Shown here piece after piece: positions 14,953 through 26,690 of a stretch of 64,000 bases of DNA (the first letter of the stretch is position 1; the number at the start of each line of letters is the position of its first letter). Where the stretch lies: NCBI GenBank assembly GCA_903813345.2, contig CAIIXF020000324.1:24001-88000 (forward strand), given 5' to 3'. The DNA comes from Owenia fusiformis (Eukaryota; Annelida; Polychaeta; Sabellida; Oweniidae). The notes beneath the pieces are model-generated. The model searched no databases and was not told the DNA's origin. It was given only the letters and a program-made list of their open reading frames with translations. The position numbers were made by a program, and so were the translations under genes.

Positions 14953-16098
14953 ATTGTTTTCGTCAGTTTTCTTATTCTTATTATTCTTTTTATTATTATT
15001 CTAAACCAGTTTTCTCAATAACCATAAAATTTTCAGTAAAGTCAGTCATTTGGTCAATTTAGGTCCAGAATCTAGTTCCTCGGAAATTGGGTCAAATTTT
15101 TAGCTAGGTCAAAGGTCAAGAACGAGGTCAAATCCAGTACTTTGTCACTTTTTTCGATTTTCTCGGTCGTCCTTCAATATTTTCGATCCGGGTTTTTTCC
15201 ATTGTGTTCCTTATAAAAAAGTAGAAAACCTAGGGTCGATTTAGTTTTTTGATATCTCAAACCGATTTCGAGATATCAGTGTCCGAAAACAAGGTCCAAA
15301 AAAAGTTCTCCGAATCAAATGTCCAGGATATTAGTCTTATAGTAAATTTTCTCAGGATTCCGAATCTGAAAACCAAATTTGGATTAGACTTCCGGTTCAG
15401 AAGTTATGGCGTTTTGAAAGCTCAAAAATCGCTAAATTTGGTGCCCATGTTAAGTCAATGGGAAAAAAGATTTTTTTGAAGTAAAAAATATGAAATATAG
15501 ACTGAGTTTAGCTAAATATAATGAAAGCTTTTAAAAGAATGGGACTTCAAAAGCCATCTAGCTTCAAAATTTGGACACCAAAATGCCTAGGTCAAAATCT
15601 AGGTCAAATTCAAAGTTTTTCCTTATTTTTGCGATTCTGACACTACAGATTAATTATATTCTTCAAAATTTTGTATACATGTAGCCAAGAGTACGCTAAT
15701 AGTGTTAGCCTTTTGCCGTCAGAAAGTATTTTGGCCCACTTTTGAGATATGGTGTCCGAAAAGTAGGTAAAAATAAAAAGTTCTCCAAATTTAACGTTTG
15801 AGTTATGAATTAAGAATAGAATCTTCTCAGAAATCCGAATCTGCAAACCAAATTTCAATTCGACTTCCGGTTCCGAAGTTATGGCGTGTCCGAAAAGTAG
15901 GTCAAAATAAAAATTCGCCAAATTTAACGTATGAGTTATGAATTAGGGGTAGAATTTTGTCAGGAATCCGAATCTGCAAATCAAATTTCGATCCGACTTC
16001 CGGTTTGGAAGTAATGACGTTTTGAAATTTCAAGAAAAATCGATCTGATGGTATCCTGATAGAAAGTCAAGAGTAGAGAAGAAAATATTGAAAAATGC

Positions 16099-16235
16099 AT
16101 CCATCCTTCCTTTCTGATCCTATCCTATCCTTCCTATCTACCCTTGCTTCGTACCCTATTCTATCCTATCGTTCCTTCCTATTCTATCCTATCCTTCCTT
16201 CCTTTTTCATCCATCCATCCATCCATCCTTCTTTT
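16099..16235. repeat. Degenerate (ATCC/TATCC)n microsatellite, unit 1
   Basis: A tract of CCTATCCTTCCTATC words ending in four perfect CATC steps (CATCCATCCATCCATCC). It lies at the same relative place as the tract at 17451-17640, so it belongs to the 1.37 kb unit. Confidence 0.9.
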
Positions 16236-16238
16236 TCT

Positions 16239-16292
16239 TGATGACTTAGCTTATTTTGGATGACTTGACTTATTCTGGATGACTCGGCTAAA
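16239..16292. repeat. Degenerate 19 bp repeat, unit 1
   Basis: Three imperfect copies of GGATGACTCGGCTTATTCT. This is the older-looking counterpart of the cleaner array at 17642-17716. Confidence 0.75.
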
Positions 16293-17450
16293 AAAAAGTC
16301 TAGATCTGGAGTCTGAAATTGAACTCGTTCAATTTCCAAAATCTAGTTATTCTTCTACATACGTTTTCTCAGTAACTAGAAGACATTGAGTCAAGATCTG
16401 TATATGGTCAATTTAGGTCCAGTATCTAGTTTCTCGGAAATTGGGTCAATTTTTTATCTAGGTCAAAGGTCAAGAACTAGGTCAAATCTTACATTTTCCA
16501 TTTTCTATCAATTATCTTCTTTATTATTTATCGAAACATCTTTGTCTTTTTTTCATCATGTAGCTAAGAAACAGCCCTTTCATAAGTGTGCCATCCGTTT
16601 TTTAATTGCTTATACCGATTTTGAGATATGGCGTCCAGAAAGTAGGTCACACCAAAACATGCTCCAAATTCAATGTTTGAGTTATGAATTAGGTGTAGAA
16701 TTTTGTCAGAAATCTGAATCTGCAAACCAAATTTCGATCCGACTTCTGGTTCGGAAGTTATGGCGTTTTGAAAACTCAAAAATCGCTCAATTTGGTGCCC
16801 ATGTTAAGTCAATGGGAAAAAAGATTTTTTTGAAGTGAAAAATACGGAATATAGACTGAGTTCAGCTTCACATAATCAAAACTTTTAAAAGAAGGGGACC
16901 TCAAAAGCCATCTAGCTTCAAAATTTGGACACCAAAATGCCTAGGTCAAAATCTAGGTCAAATTCATAGGTTTTCCTTATTTTTTCGATTCTGACACTAC
17001 ACTTTAATTATATTCTTCGAAATTGTGTATACATGTAGCCAAGAATATGCTTATAGTGTTAGCCTTTTGCCGTCAGAAAGTATTTTGACCCACCTTTGAG
17101 ATATGGTGTCCGAAAAGTAGGTCAAAATAAAAAGTTCTCCCAATTAATATATGAGTCATGAATTAAGGGAAGAATTTTGTCAGGAATCGGAATTCGCAAA
17201 CCAAATTTCGATCCGACTTCCGGTTCGAAAGTTATGGCGTGTCCGAAAAGTAGGCCAAAATAAAAAATCTCCAAATTTAACGTATGAGTTATTAATTAGA
17301 GGTAGAATTTTGTCAGGAATCTGAATCTTTAAATCAAATTTAGATCCGACTTCCAGTTCGGAAGTTATGGCGTTTTGAAATTTCGGAAAATCGATCTGAT
17401 GGTATCCTGATAGAAAGTCAAGAGTAGAGAAGAAAATATTGAAAAATTCA

Positions 17451-17640
17451 TCCATCCTTCCTATCTGATCCTATCCTATCCTTCCTATCTATCCTTTCTT
17501 CGTATATTTTCCTTCCTATCCCATCCTATCCTTTCTTCCTATTCTATTCTATTTCTATCCTATCCTTCTTTCTTATTCTATCCTATCATTCTTTCCTATT
17601 CTATCATATCCTACCTTCCTATTTTATTTATCCATCTTTT
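17451..17640. repeat. Degenerate (CCTAT/CCTTC)n microsatellite, unit 2
   Basis: A run of CCTATC, CCTTCC and TTCTATCC words, counterpart of 16099-16235 and longer. The third unit is truncated before this point. Confidence 0.9.
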
Positions 17641-17641
17641 T

Positions 17642-17716
17642 CTGGATGACTCAGCTTATCCTGGATGACTCGGCTTATTCTGGATGACTCAGCTTATTCT
17701 GGATGACACGGCTTAA
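17642..17716. repeat. 19 bp tandem repeat, four copies
   Basis: CTGGATGACTCAGCTTATC and close variants in direct tandem, just before the next 1.37 kb unit begins. Confidence 0.85.
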
Positions 17717-19077
17717 AAAGGTCTAGTTATTCTTCTACCTACGTTTTCTCAGTACCTGAAGACATTGAGTCAAAAACTGATCAATTTAGGCTCAGTATCC
17801 AGTTTCTCGGAAATTGGGTCAATTTTTTATCTGGGTCAAAGGTCAAGAATTAGGTCAAATCTTACATTTTCAATATTCTATCAATTATCTTTGTCATTAT
17901 TTATGGAAACATTTTTGTCTTTTTTTTCATCATGTAGCTCTGAAACAGCCCTTTTATACGTGTGCCATCCGTTTTTTGATTACTCTTACCAATTTTGAAA
18001 TAGGGCGTCCGGAAAGTAGGTCACATCAAAACTTGCTCCAAATTCAATGTATGAGTTATGAATCAGCAGTAGAATTTTGTCAGGAATCCAAATCTGCAAA
18101 CCAAATTTCGATCCGACTTCCGGTTCGGAAGTTATGGCGTTATAGAAGCTCAAAAATTGCTAAATTTGGTGCCCATGTTAAGTCAATGGGAAAAAAGATT
18201 TTTTTTGAAGTGAAACATACGAAATAGAGACTGACTTCAGCTTAATATGATGAAAGCCTTTAAAAGAAGGGGACATCAAAAGCCATCTAGCTTCAAAATT
18301 TGGACACCAAAATGCCTAGGTCAAAATCTAGGTCAAATTCAAAGGTTTTCCTTATTCTTGCGATTCTGACACTACACTTTAATTATATTCTTCGAAATTG
18401 TGTATATATGTAGCCAAGAGTGTGCTAATAGTATTAGCCTTTTGCCGTCCGAAAGTATTTTGACCCACTATTGAGATATGGTGTCCAAAAAGTAGATCAA
18501 AATAAACTGTTCTCCAAATTTAACGTATGAGTTATGAATGAACAATAGAATTTTCTCCGGAATCTGAATCTGCAAACTAAATTTCGATCCGACTTCTGGT
18601 TCGGAAGTTATGGTGTTTTGAAAGCTCAAAAATTGCTAAATTTTGTGCCCCATGTTATGTCAATAGGAAAAAAGATGTTTTGAAGTGTAAAATACGAGAT
18701 ACAGACTGGGTACAGCTAATATAATGAAAGCTTTTGAAAGGAGGGGACCTTGAAGGCTACTTAGCTTCAAAATTTGGACACCAAAATGCCTAGGTCAAAA
18801 TCTAGGTCAAATTCAAAGTTTTTCCTTATTTTTCCGATTCTGACACTACACTTTAATTATATTCTTCGAAATTGTGTATACATGTAGCCAAGAGTGTTGT
18901 TATAGTGTTAGCCTTTTGCCGTCAGAAAGTATTTTGACCCACTTTTGAGACATGGTGTCCGAAAAGTAGGTCAAAATAAATAGTTCTCCAAATTTAACAT
19001 ATGAGTTATGAATTAAGGGAAGAATTTTCTCAGGAATCTGAATCTGCAAACCAAATTTCGATCCGACTTCCCTAGAT

Positions 19078-19629
19078 CTTACATATTCTGATAGAGGAGC
19101 AGAAAAAATACAACTTGGGATGTGCTCCCAAATCCTTAATTTTTACATCATATTTCCTGTTTTCCTCCCCAGGTACCCCCAACATTCCATTTTAAATCAT
19201 CTGTAACATTGCCAAATGATCTTATTATGTTATGTAACTTTCAGAGATAGTAGAAATAAATCCAATCCAAAATTTTTATCATTGTATCTCAAATATTCTA
19301 TGAATTAGAATAAAAATTTCAAGACTTATGGGACAACCCTTGTACATATATTTTACCAAATTTTTTTCCTGTTCGAGCTTTTCCACAAAAGATAGGTATT
19401 GATATGGTGAACTGAAATTACAATGTTTTTCGCTTAAACCAATTATTGAAAACATTCTGTAAAAAACATGGTCCTTTAAATTTCTGTGGCCATCTTAAAA
19501 ATCTCTCCTTCAGCAAAGCTCCTTTGCCTCTAGGCATCAGTATATATAAAGTTTGAACCAAAATTGTGAACTAGTAATTGACTTATCAAAGATTAATTAA
19601 TTAATTTGCTAAATATCGTGGCTTTTTTA
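19078..19629. other. AT-rich intergenic stretch, no gene seen
   Basis: It follows the abrupt truncation of the 1.37 kb repeat. The part at 19490-19600 (CTCCTTCAGCAAAGCTCC to TTTGAACCAAA) resembles 20545-20645. About 50 bases at 19405-19455 (centred on GCTTAAACCAATTATTGAAA) match 49800-49860 in reverse orientation. No coding signal was seen. Confidence 0.6.
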
Positions 19630-19869
19630 ATAGACTAGGTGTGAGTAGAAATAATCTTGATTTACGTCATTAAATATTCCAAATTCAAAGTACTTCTAGA
19701 AATATGGTTTCGAAAATTGTTTATCAACTTTGAAAATTAAATTTGTTTTGAAAATGTGACTTCTGGTTCGGGTTGATTCCCCATAGACCCCATGTTACAA
19801 AATCACAAAAAGTGAAATATCTTTTCTTGTATTGGACAGATAACATTTTCCGTTACTGGACATATTATA

Positions 19870-20014
19870 GGAATATCCTATGGCTTTGAAAAAATATCAC
19901 TTATATCCATGAGTGGATATTGATATCTTCGCGAGTGAGCGCAGCGAGTGAGTGAAGATACTGATATCCATGAGTGGATATAAGTGATATTTTTGAAAAA
20001 ACATAGGATTGTCC
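19870..20014. repeat. Inverted repeat, ~60 bp arms
   Basis: GGAATATCCTATGG through GGATATTGATATCTTC is answered by GAAGATACTGATATCC through CATAGGATTGTCC. A spacer of about 23 bases, GCGAGTGAGCGCAGCGAGTG plus AGT, separates the arms. Each arm also contains the self-complementary word TATCCATGAGTGGATA. Confidence 0.85.
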
Positions 20015-20231
20015 GTTTATCCCAGGGGGAATTATTATCCAGCGAACATTGAATAGTCAGATAAATTTCAACAAGATTTATTTATTTCAACATTTTGATT
20101 GCAATAATTCAACGAACGTCATAAACGTGACGTAACAGGGTGTGCAAACGCCGTAAAAACTAGATCCAAATAAATGAAAAACATATAAAGAATCATTTTG
20201 CTGAATTAATAATAAAAAAATTAAAAAATCA

Positions 20232-20363
20232 AAACCATCGAATATCACTTTTGAAACCATCGAATATCACTTTTAAAACCATCGAATATCACCTTTCAAA
20301 AAGTGATATTCGATGGTTTCAAAAGTGATATTCGATGGTTTCAAAAGTGATATTCGATGGTTT
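20232..20363. repeat. Cruciform made of 3 + 3 inverted 22 bp repeats
   Basis: Three direct copies of AACCATCGAATATCACTTTT are followed at once by three copies in the opposite orientation (AAAAGTGATATTCGATGGTT). The halves are nearly perfect complements around a short A/T centre. The 69-codon frame across this region reflects the repeat. Confidence 0.95.
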
Positions 20364-20539
20364 GGGAATTGTTTGCTAAAATATGATATCTTCATCCACA
20401 TATCAATTATATCTTCACGTGATATTCGATCTATATCCTTGTAACCATGGGATAATTTGATTTTCATAACTATTAGATACATAAGGGTTATATGAAAATT
20501 GACCCACTAAAACAGATGTAATCTGCATCTATGTTATTA

Positions 20540-20725
20540 AGCGGGCATATTGAAAATTCCTCCTCAAGCAGAGGTCCTACTCCCATAAGGCACAAGCCTA
20601 TAAAATTTGAACCAAATTCGTCAACTGGCATTTGAGTTATTGCCCACAGAGACACACGAATGAACGAACGGATAGATCGACGGCTTTCCTATATCCCCCT
20701 CGAACATTGTTCTGCGGGATAGTTA
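20540..20725. repeat. Dispersed element with CGAACGGATAGATCGACGG tail
   Basis: It contains AAATTTGAACCAAATTCGTC, a GAACGAACGGATAGATCGAC stretch and CTATATCCCCCTCGAACA then GCGGGATAG. The last part resembles CTATATCCCCCTCAAATTTC with GGTGGGATAACAAG at 44775 and 48200. It is probably a short interspersed element; no family is assigned. Confidence 0.5.
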
Positions 20726-22090
20726 AGTTAACTGTTGGGAACACAGAATTTTGAACGCACATTGTAGTCCAGCCAAAATACTGCAACAACACATGGGAAA
20801 TTATCTAATGTATACTATAACATAAAACTTTATATTCAGTAATATGCTTTTGTATATTGGTCTTAAAGGATTGCAAAATGACATTTACATAAATCATATC
20901 AAAAAATATACAATGAGTTTACAGAATGATATAAATACATGCAAGGCTTTCTGTTAAACATACTTGTTCTGTGCAAATATATACAATGTAATGAAGACAT
21001 CATTCTGGACTGAATAGCACAGAAATATGCTTAAACTACAACCTAATTACAAGACAGTAAGAACTTGACTTCTTGTAGATATTAAACTGTTGTAAACTTA
21101 AATTCAAATTTAAAATGTTAACCTGAAGAGTTTTAATTCTTTCGGTTAATAACTATAGTCAATCTGAAAATTTTACACAAAAAAAATAAAGTTTCAATGT
21201 GAGATTAATTTTAAGGATTATTTGTATTCTTTGCATATATACTGTGATTCCTTATGGCAATTGTACTGTCTTTGATCTGGATGATGCCGAATGAGGATTT
21301 GTCACATAATGTCTTAGGCATATCTTCCTATTTAGTTTTTATATATTACATTCATTGGTTGCTGTTTAGAGTGAAATCATGGTAAGGGTAGGCTAATAGA
21401 GTTCATCCGTTGATGCCCGAGACAACATTGTATGGATGTATTTATATAGTTCCGTTGATCCCTGTGATGATAATAGTTATGACATTGCACATCATTTTAT
21501 AGCAAATCGGACACTTTATCATTTGTTGACATGAAGTGACTTTTAGGCCAACATTCTGCGCAATTCGCAGTTGTATTATGTTTAACAGTATAACTTAAAT
21601 AGTTCATCTTACAATAGTTTAATAGTTCATCATATTCACTATTTAGGTTCCTTTATGCTGTGTACAATGTGTAGGCTGGGTTTTCATGTAGACATAATTA
21701 TATAGTTCATGAATCACTGGTTGGAATGATGACATGCTTCAGCAGTACATTTTAAAGTTCATTATTTTCTGTTGGAGGCTCTTGCCCAATACAGTTATGT
21801 TATCACAGCAAGGTACGTCAACAATGACAATACAATGACATCCTTTTATGAAATTATTCATCAACAAAATAATAATACACCTGGATGTCACATAACAATA
21901 TGTTATACAATTATTTTTCTATTAATAATAGTTAAACAAATGTGCAGATGAAGACAAAAGTTCCATGCTCCCGCACCATCAGTCAAAATGGCTATAGACA
22001 CTTTAGAGTATATTTTTTATATTTTCGATTACATACCATAAAATTTATTTTTTAGTTTCCACTGCTGTAGAAACTAACAGCTATATGTTA
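20726..22090. other. AT-rich intergenic DNA, nothing recognised
   Basis: Low-complexity AT-rich sequence without long frames, clear tandem repeats or inverted repeats. Confidence 0.6.
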
Positions 22091-22700
22091 TATACCAACA
22101 GATGACAGATGATCACATACTATGAAGTAAAAATTGCAACCCAAGAGAACAAAAAAACTACAACTGAAGACAGCTAACCAATAGTTGTCACATATAATAA
22201 CGTAGTTATAGACATGGTCACATACAATATATTAAATACTCAAGTTCAGAGTATGGTAGTGTAGGAACAAGAATGCAATTGAATAATATAATGTCATCTA
22301 AAGTAAGAAACAATTGTCATTACATGATATACCATTACACTGTCTTAATATATGCAAAGCAATATTGACATGATCACATACTATGAAATAGAATCAGAAT
22401 ATAATACAGTTATACACCTAATCAACAATTGTCAGAGGGTAAAAAACATAAGTAACAAAGTAATAGCAATAATAGCAAGGTGTAATTCAACAGAACTAAT
22501 CAAGTTCATGCAGTTATATCATACAAATGTGGAATATAAAAAACTTAACAAAAGTTGCCATAAAGTACAAAACCATAACATAACAATTACTTCAGGGTAT
22601 GACACAGTTATACTAAACACTGGTATTATATAATTATTATATTTTAGAAAGCTGCAATTGAGGACAACTACAGTTGCATGTTAAAAATCACAAAGGATCA
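22091..22700. repeat. Degenerate ~270 bp direct repeats
   Basis: GATGATCACATACTATGAAG near 22108 recurs as CATGATCACATACTATGAAA near 22370. A CAATTG/GACAACTA-like block occurs near 22150, 22650 and 23330. The 93-codon frame at 22352-22633 lies in this repeat and matches nothing I recognise. Confidence 0.5.
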
Positions 22701-22730
22701 ATTGCATTTTCAAAGTATAATATACTTATA

Positions 22731-23321
22731 CAGGGTGACACAAAAATACCACCCACAAATATTGAAAAATCTTTCTCAACAATAAAGTAATCTTCATGAT
22801 TTTTTGTAGATAAAGTGTTCAATACATAAGGGATTGTTCTACTTTCTCTTTTATGAGTACTAGTATCTACAACTGGTTTTGATATTATAAGTATTGGCTA
22901 TCAAATTTTCATTTATTCTCCAACATGTATTGTAATGACTTCAGTATGAATGAAATGTCGTTTGATGTTCTGTTCCTGGATTATGATTTTGACTCTTTTA
23001 TTTTAAGACACTATTTCTTTTCACATTATACCATGGTTTTTGGATATAAAGGGTATATTTTTGCTATGATCTGTTAACACTTAGAGTCAGCTTTACTTAG
23101 TTTCTTTAAGGTTTTTAGTATTTAGTATCACTTTGGTTCTTATGCTCAGATATTCATAGCACCAACAATTGACATATCTCTCAATTTCCAAGTTGTTGAT
23201 GTAATGTAAGTTTGCAAGTCTTTCACAGACTGGACACTCTACACTTAAAAATTATGAAGATTCCTTGATTATTGAGAAAGTTATTCCAAAATTAGTGAGT
23301 GACATTTTTTGTGTCAGCCTG
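22731..23321. mobile_element. TA-flanked MITE, 591 bp, ~75 bp inverted ends
   Basis: The left end CAGGGTGACACAAAAATACC is complementary to the right end ATTTTTTGTGTCAGCCTG. The match continues inward for about 75 bp (CTTTCTCAACAATAAAGTAA against TTGATTATTGAGAAAG). TA flanks both ends. There is no transposase frame. CAGGGTG-type ends with TA flanks suggest a Tc1/mariner-superfamily derivative, which is an inference. Confidence 0.8.
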
Positions 23322-23439
23322 TATTATACAAAGCTACAATTTTAGACAACTAACCAAGTCAGTTGTGATAAACATTCCATTATAAGATTTCAGTATGAAA
23401 TATATTGAGCTCAATTAAAATCTAGTTTTGAAAATGATA

Positions 23440-26400
23440 GGATCATATCTGCGATGTGTATGTCCATACCTATATTTCAGTAATAAAGTTGAAGGTGTGA
23501 ACATAATAACAAAATAGACAATCCAAAAAATCTCCAAAATAGAAAATGGTTGTCAGTATCAGGATCATAAATTGGATAATGTATGTATTGTGTATGTCCA
23601 TACCATCATTAAAAGTAATAAAATTGAAGGTGTGAACATCATACTTAACAAAACAAAAAACAATACAAGACATCTTCACAAGGGAAGTTGTTATCAGTAT
23701 CAACGCCATGAATTGGATTATGTCTGTAATGTGTATGTCCATACCTTCATTAAAAGTAATAAGGTTTAAGGTGTGGACATCATAGTTCATCAAAACAGAC
23801 AATCAAAGACATTTTCACAAAGGAAGTGATTGTCAGTATCAACACCATGAATTGGATTATGTCTGTAATATGCATGTTCATACATTCAATAAAGTTAAAT
23901 GTTTGAACATCAAAATTCACAAAACAGACAATAAAGTAAATCTTCACAAAGGAAGTAGTTGTGAGTATCGACACAATGAATTGGATTGTGTCTGTAATGT
24001 GTATTACAATACCTTCATTTAATTAACAAATTTGAAGGTGTGAACATCATAATTCACAAAACAGACAATCCAAGACATCTTCACAAAGAAAGTGGTTGCC
24101 AGTATCAACACCATGAATTGAATTATGTCTGTAATGAGTATGTCCATACATTCATTTAATTAATAAAGGTGAAGGTGTGAACATCATAATTAACAAAACA
24201 GAAAATCCAAGACATCTTAACAAATGGAGTGGTTGTCAGTATCAATATCATAAATTGGATTATGTCTGTAATGTGCATGTCCATACCTTCAATAAAGTTG
24301 AAGGTGTGGACATCATAATTCACAAAACAGACAATCCGAAACATCTTATCAAAAGAAGTGACTGTCAGTATCAACATCATGAATTTGATTATGTCTGTAA
24401 TGTGCATGCCAATACCTTCAACGAAGTTCAAGGCGTGAACATCATAATAAACAAAACAAACAATTCAAGACATCTTCACAAAGGAAGTGGTTGTCAGTAT
24501 AAACACTATGAATTGGATAATGTCTGTAAGGTGTATGTCCATACCTTCAATAAAGTTGAAGGTGTGGGCATCATAATACACAAAACAGACAATTCAAGAC
24601 ATCTTCACAAAGGAAGTGGTTGTCAGTATCAACACTATGAATTGGATTATGTCTGTAAGGTGTATGTCCATACCTTCAATAAACTTGAAGGTGTGAACAT
24701 CATATTCAACAAAACAGACAATCCATGACATCTTATCAAAGGAAGTGACTGTCAGTATCAACATCATGAATTGGATTATGTCTGTAATGTGCACACTCAT
24801 ACCTTCAATAAAGTTCAAGGTGTGGACATCATAATTCACAAAACAGACAATCCAGGACATCTTCTTAAAGGAAATGACTGTCAGTATCAACATCATGAAT
24901 TGGATTATGTCTGTAATGTGCATGCTCATATCTTCAATAAAGTTGAAGGTGTGAACATCATAATTAACAAAACAGACAATCCAAGACATCTTAATAAATG
25001 AGTGGTTGTCAGTATCAATATCATGAATTGGATTATGTCTGTAATGTGCATGTCTATACCTTCAATAAAGTTAAAGGTGTGGACACCAAACTTCACAAAA
25101 CAGACAATCCAAGACATCTTCGCAAATGAAGTGGTTATCAGTATCAATATCATGAATTGGATTATGTCTGAAATGTGCATGTCCATACCTTCAATAAAGT
25201 TGTAAGTGTGGACATCATACTTCAGAAAACAGACAATCCAAGACATCTTCACAAATTAAGTGGTTGTCAGTATCAACACCATGAATTTGATTATATCTGT
25301 AATGTATATGTCCATACCTTCATTTAAAGTAATAAGGTTTAAGGTGTGAACATCATAGTTCACAAAACAGACAACCAAAGACATCTTCACAAATGTAGTG
25401 GTTGTCAGTATCAAGACCATGAATTGGATTATGTCTGAAATGTACATGTCCATACCTTCAATAAAGTTGAAGGTGTGGACATCATAATTCACAAAACAGA
25501 CAATCCAAGACATCTTATCAAAGGAAGTGACTGTCAGTATCAACACCATGAATTTGATTATGTCTGTAATGTGCATGACCATGCCTTCAACGAAGTTCAA
25601 GGTGTGAACATCATAATTAACAAAACAAATCATGAAATGTGCATGTCCATACCTTCAATAAAGTTGAATGTGCATCTCCATACCTTCAATAAACTTGAAG
25701 GTGTGAACATCATATTAAACAAAACAGACAATCCATGACATTTTCACAAAGGAAGTGTCAGTATCAACATTATGAATTGGATTATGTCTGTAAGATGCAT
25801 GTCCATACCTTCAATAAAGTTGAAGGTGTGAACATTATAGTTCACAAAACAGACAATCCAAGACATCTTCACAAATGATGTGGTTGTCAATATCAATATC
25901 ATGAATTTGATTATGTCTGTAATGGGGCTGTCCATACCTTCAATAAAGTTGAAGGTGTGAACATCATAGTTCACAGAACAGACAATCAAATACATCTTCA
26001 CAAAGGAAGTGGTTGTTAGTATTAACACCATGAATTGGATCATGTCTGTAATGTACATGTCAATACCTTCAATAAAGTTGAAGGTGTGGACATCATAATT
26101 CACAAAATAGACAATCCAAGACATCTTATAAAAGGATTTTACTGTCAGTATCAACATCATGAATTGGATTATGTCTCTAAGGTGTATGTCCATACCTTCA
26201 ATAAAATTGAATGTGCATCTCCATACCTTCAATAAACTTGAAGGTGTGAACATCAAAATTAACAGAACAGACAATCCAAATCATGTTCACAAAGGAAGTG
26301 GTTGTCTGTATCAACACCATGAATTGGATTATGTCTGTAAGGTGAATGTCCATACCTTCAATAAAGTTGAAGGTGTGAACATCATAGGTCACAAAACAGA

Positions 26401-26690
26401 CAATCCAAGACATCTTCAGAAATGAAGTTGTTGTCAGTATCAACACCATGAATTGGATTATGTCTGTAATGTGCATGTCCATACCTTCAATAAAGTTGAA
26501 GGTGTCCATACCTTTATTAAAGTAATTAATTGAAAGGTTTTGACATCATAATTCACAAAACAGACAATCCAAGACATGTCTACAAATAAGTGGTTGTCAA
26601 AATCAACACCAAGAATTGGACTATGTCTGTAATGTGTATGTTCATACCTTCAATAAAGTTGAAGGTGTGGACATTATAATTAACAAAGAT
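23440..26690. repeat. Minisatellite, ~130 bp unit, about 25 copies
   Basis: The words ATGAATTGGATTATGTCTGT, CATACCTTCAATAAAGTTGA and ACAAAACAGACAATCC recur about every 129-131 bp (for example near 24766, 24896, 25025 and 25152). Copies diverge at several percent and some are truncated (for example around 25625-25690 and 26200-26230). The 129-base unit is a multiple of three, so long frames appear on both strands (24177-24728 plus; 25744-26274 minus). They shift and stop irregularly, so I treat them as incidental. Confidence 0.93.

Larger units (their letters stand above)
14998..19077. repeat. Three tandem copies of a 1.35-1.38 kb repeat
   Basis: Units begin near 14999, 16349 and 17728 with a variant of TTTTCTCAGTAACTAGAAGA, followed by a GGTCAATTTAGGTCCAG block and CTCGGAAATTGGGTCAA. 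Each unit contains several degenerate copies of a module of about 90-140 bp with the core CAAATTTCGATCCGACTTCC followed by GGTTCGGAAGTTATGGCG (cores near 15370, 15850, 15990, 16730, 17210, 17345, 18110, 18590 and 19055), some continuing into GTGCCCATGTTAAGTCAATG. Units 1 and 2 end in a pyrimidine-rich microsatellite and a GGATGACTCGGCTT repeat. Unit 3 is truncated at 19077 inside a core module. Frames in this region (for example 16386-16838) follow the repeat and are not supported as genes. Confidence 0.9.
19867..20461. mobile_element. Inserted palindrome-rich foldback element, ~595 bp
   Basis: Comparison with the 50 kb copy places the insertion between GGACATATT and TTTCATAACTATTAG. The ends share a weak inverted match (TATCCTATGG at left; CCATGGGATAAT at right). 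The insert holds a large hairpin (19870-20014) and a six-copy 22 bp cruciform (20232-20363). It has no coding capacity. I read it as a non-autonomous foldback/MITE-like element. Target duplication cannot be fixed by eye. Confidence 0.65.
19630..20520. repeat. Dispersed repeat copy A, interrupted by an insertion
   Basis: 19635-19866 and 20462-20520 together match the reverse complement of about 50110-50420. Shared words include GAGTAGAAATAATCTTGATT, CCCCATAGACCCCATG and CATAAGGGTTATAT. The match is broken only by 19867-20461, which is absent from the 50 kb copy. This makes the 50 kb copy an empty-site reference. The family is unnamed here. Confidence 0.8.

Noticed and set aside
16386-16838. 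150-codon plus-strand frame in the 1.37 kb repeat
   Set aside because: The homologous positions in the other two units have different, shifted frames, so there is no conserved protein.
24177-26274. 176-183 codon frames in the 130 bp minisatellite
   Set aside because: Frames are explained by a unit length divisible by three; they shift and stop irregularly across units.
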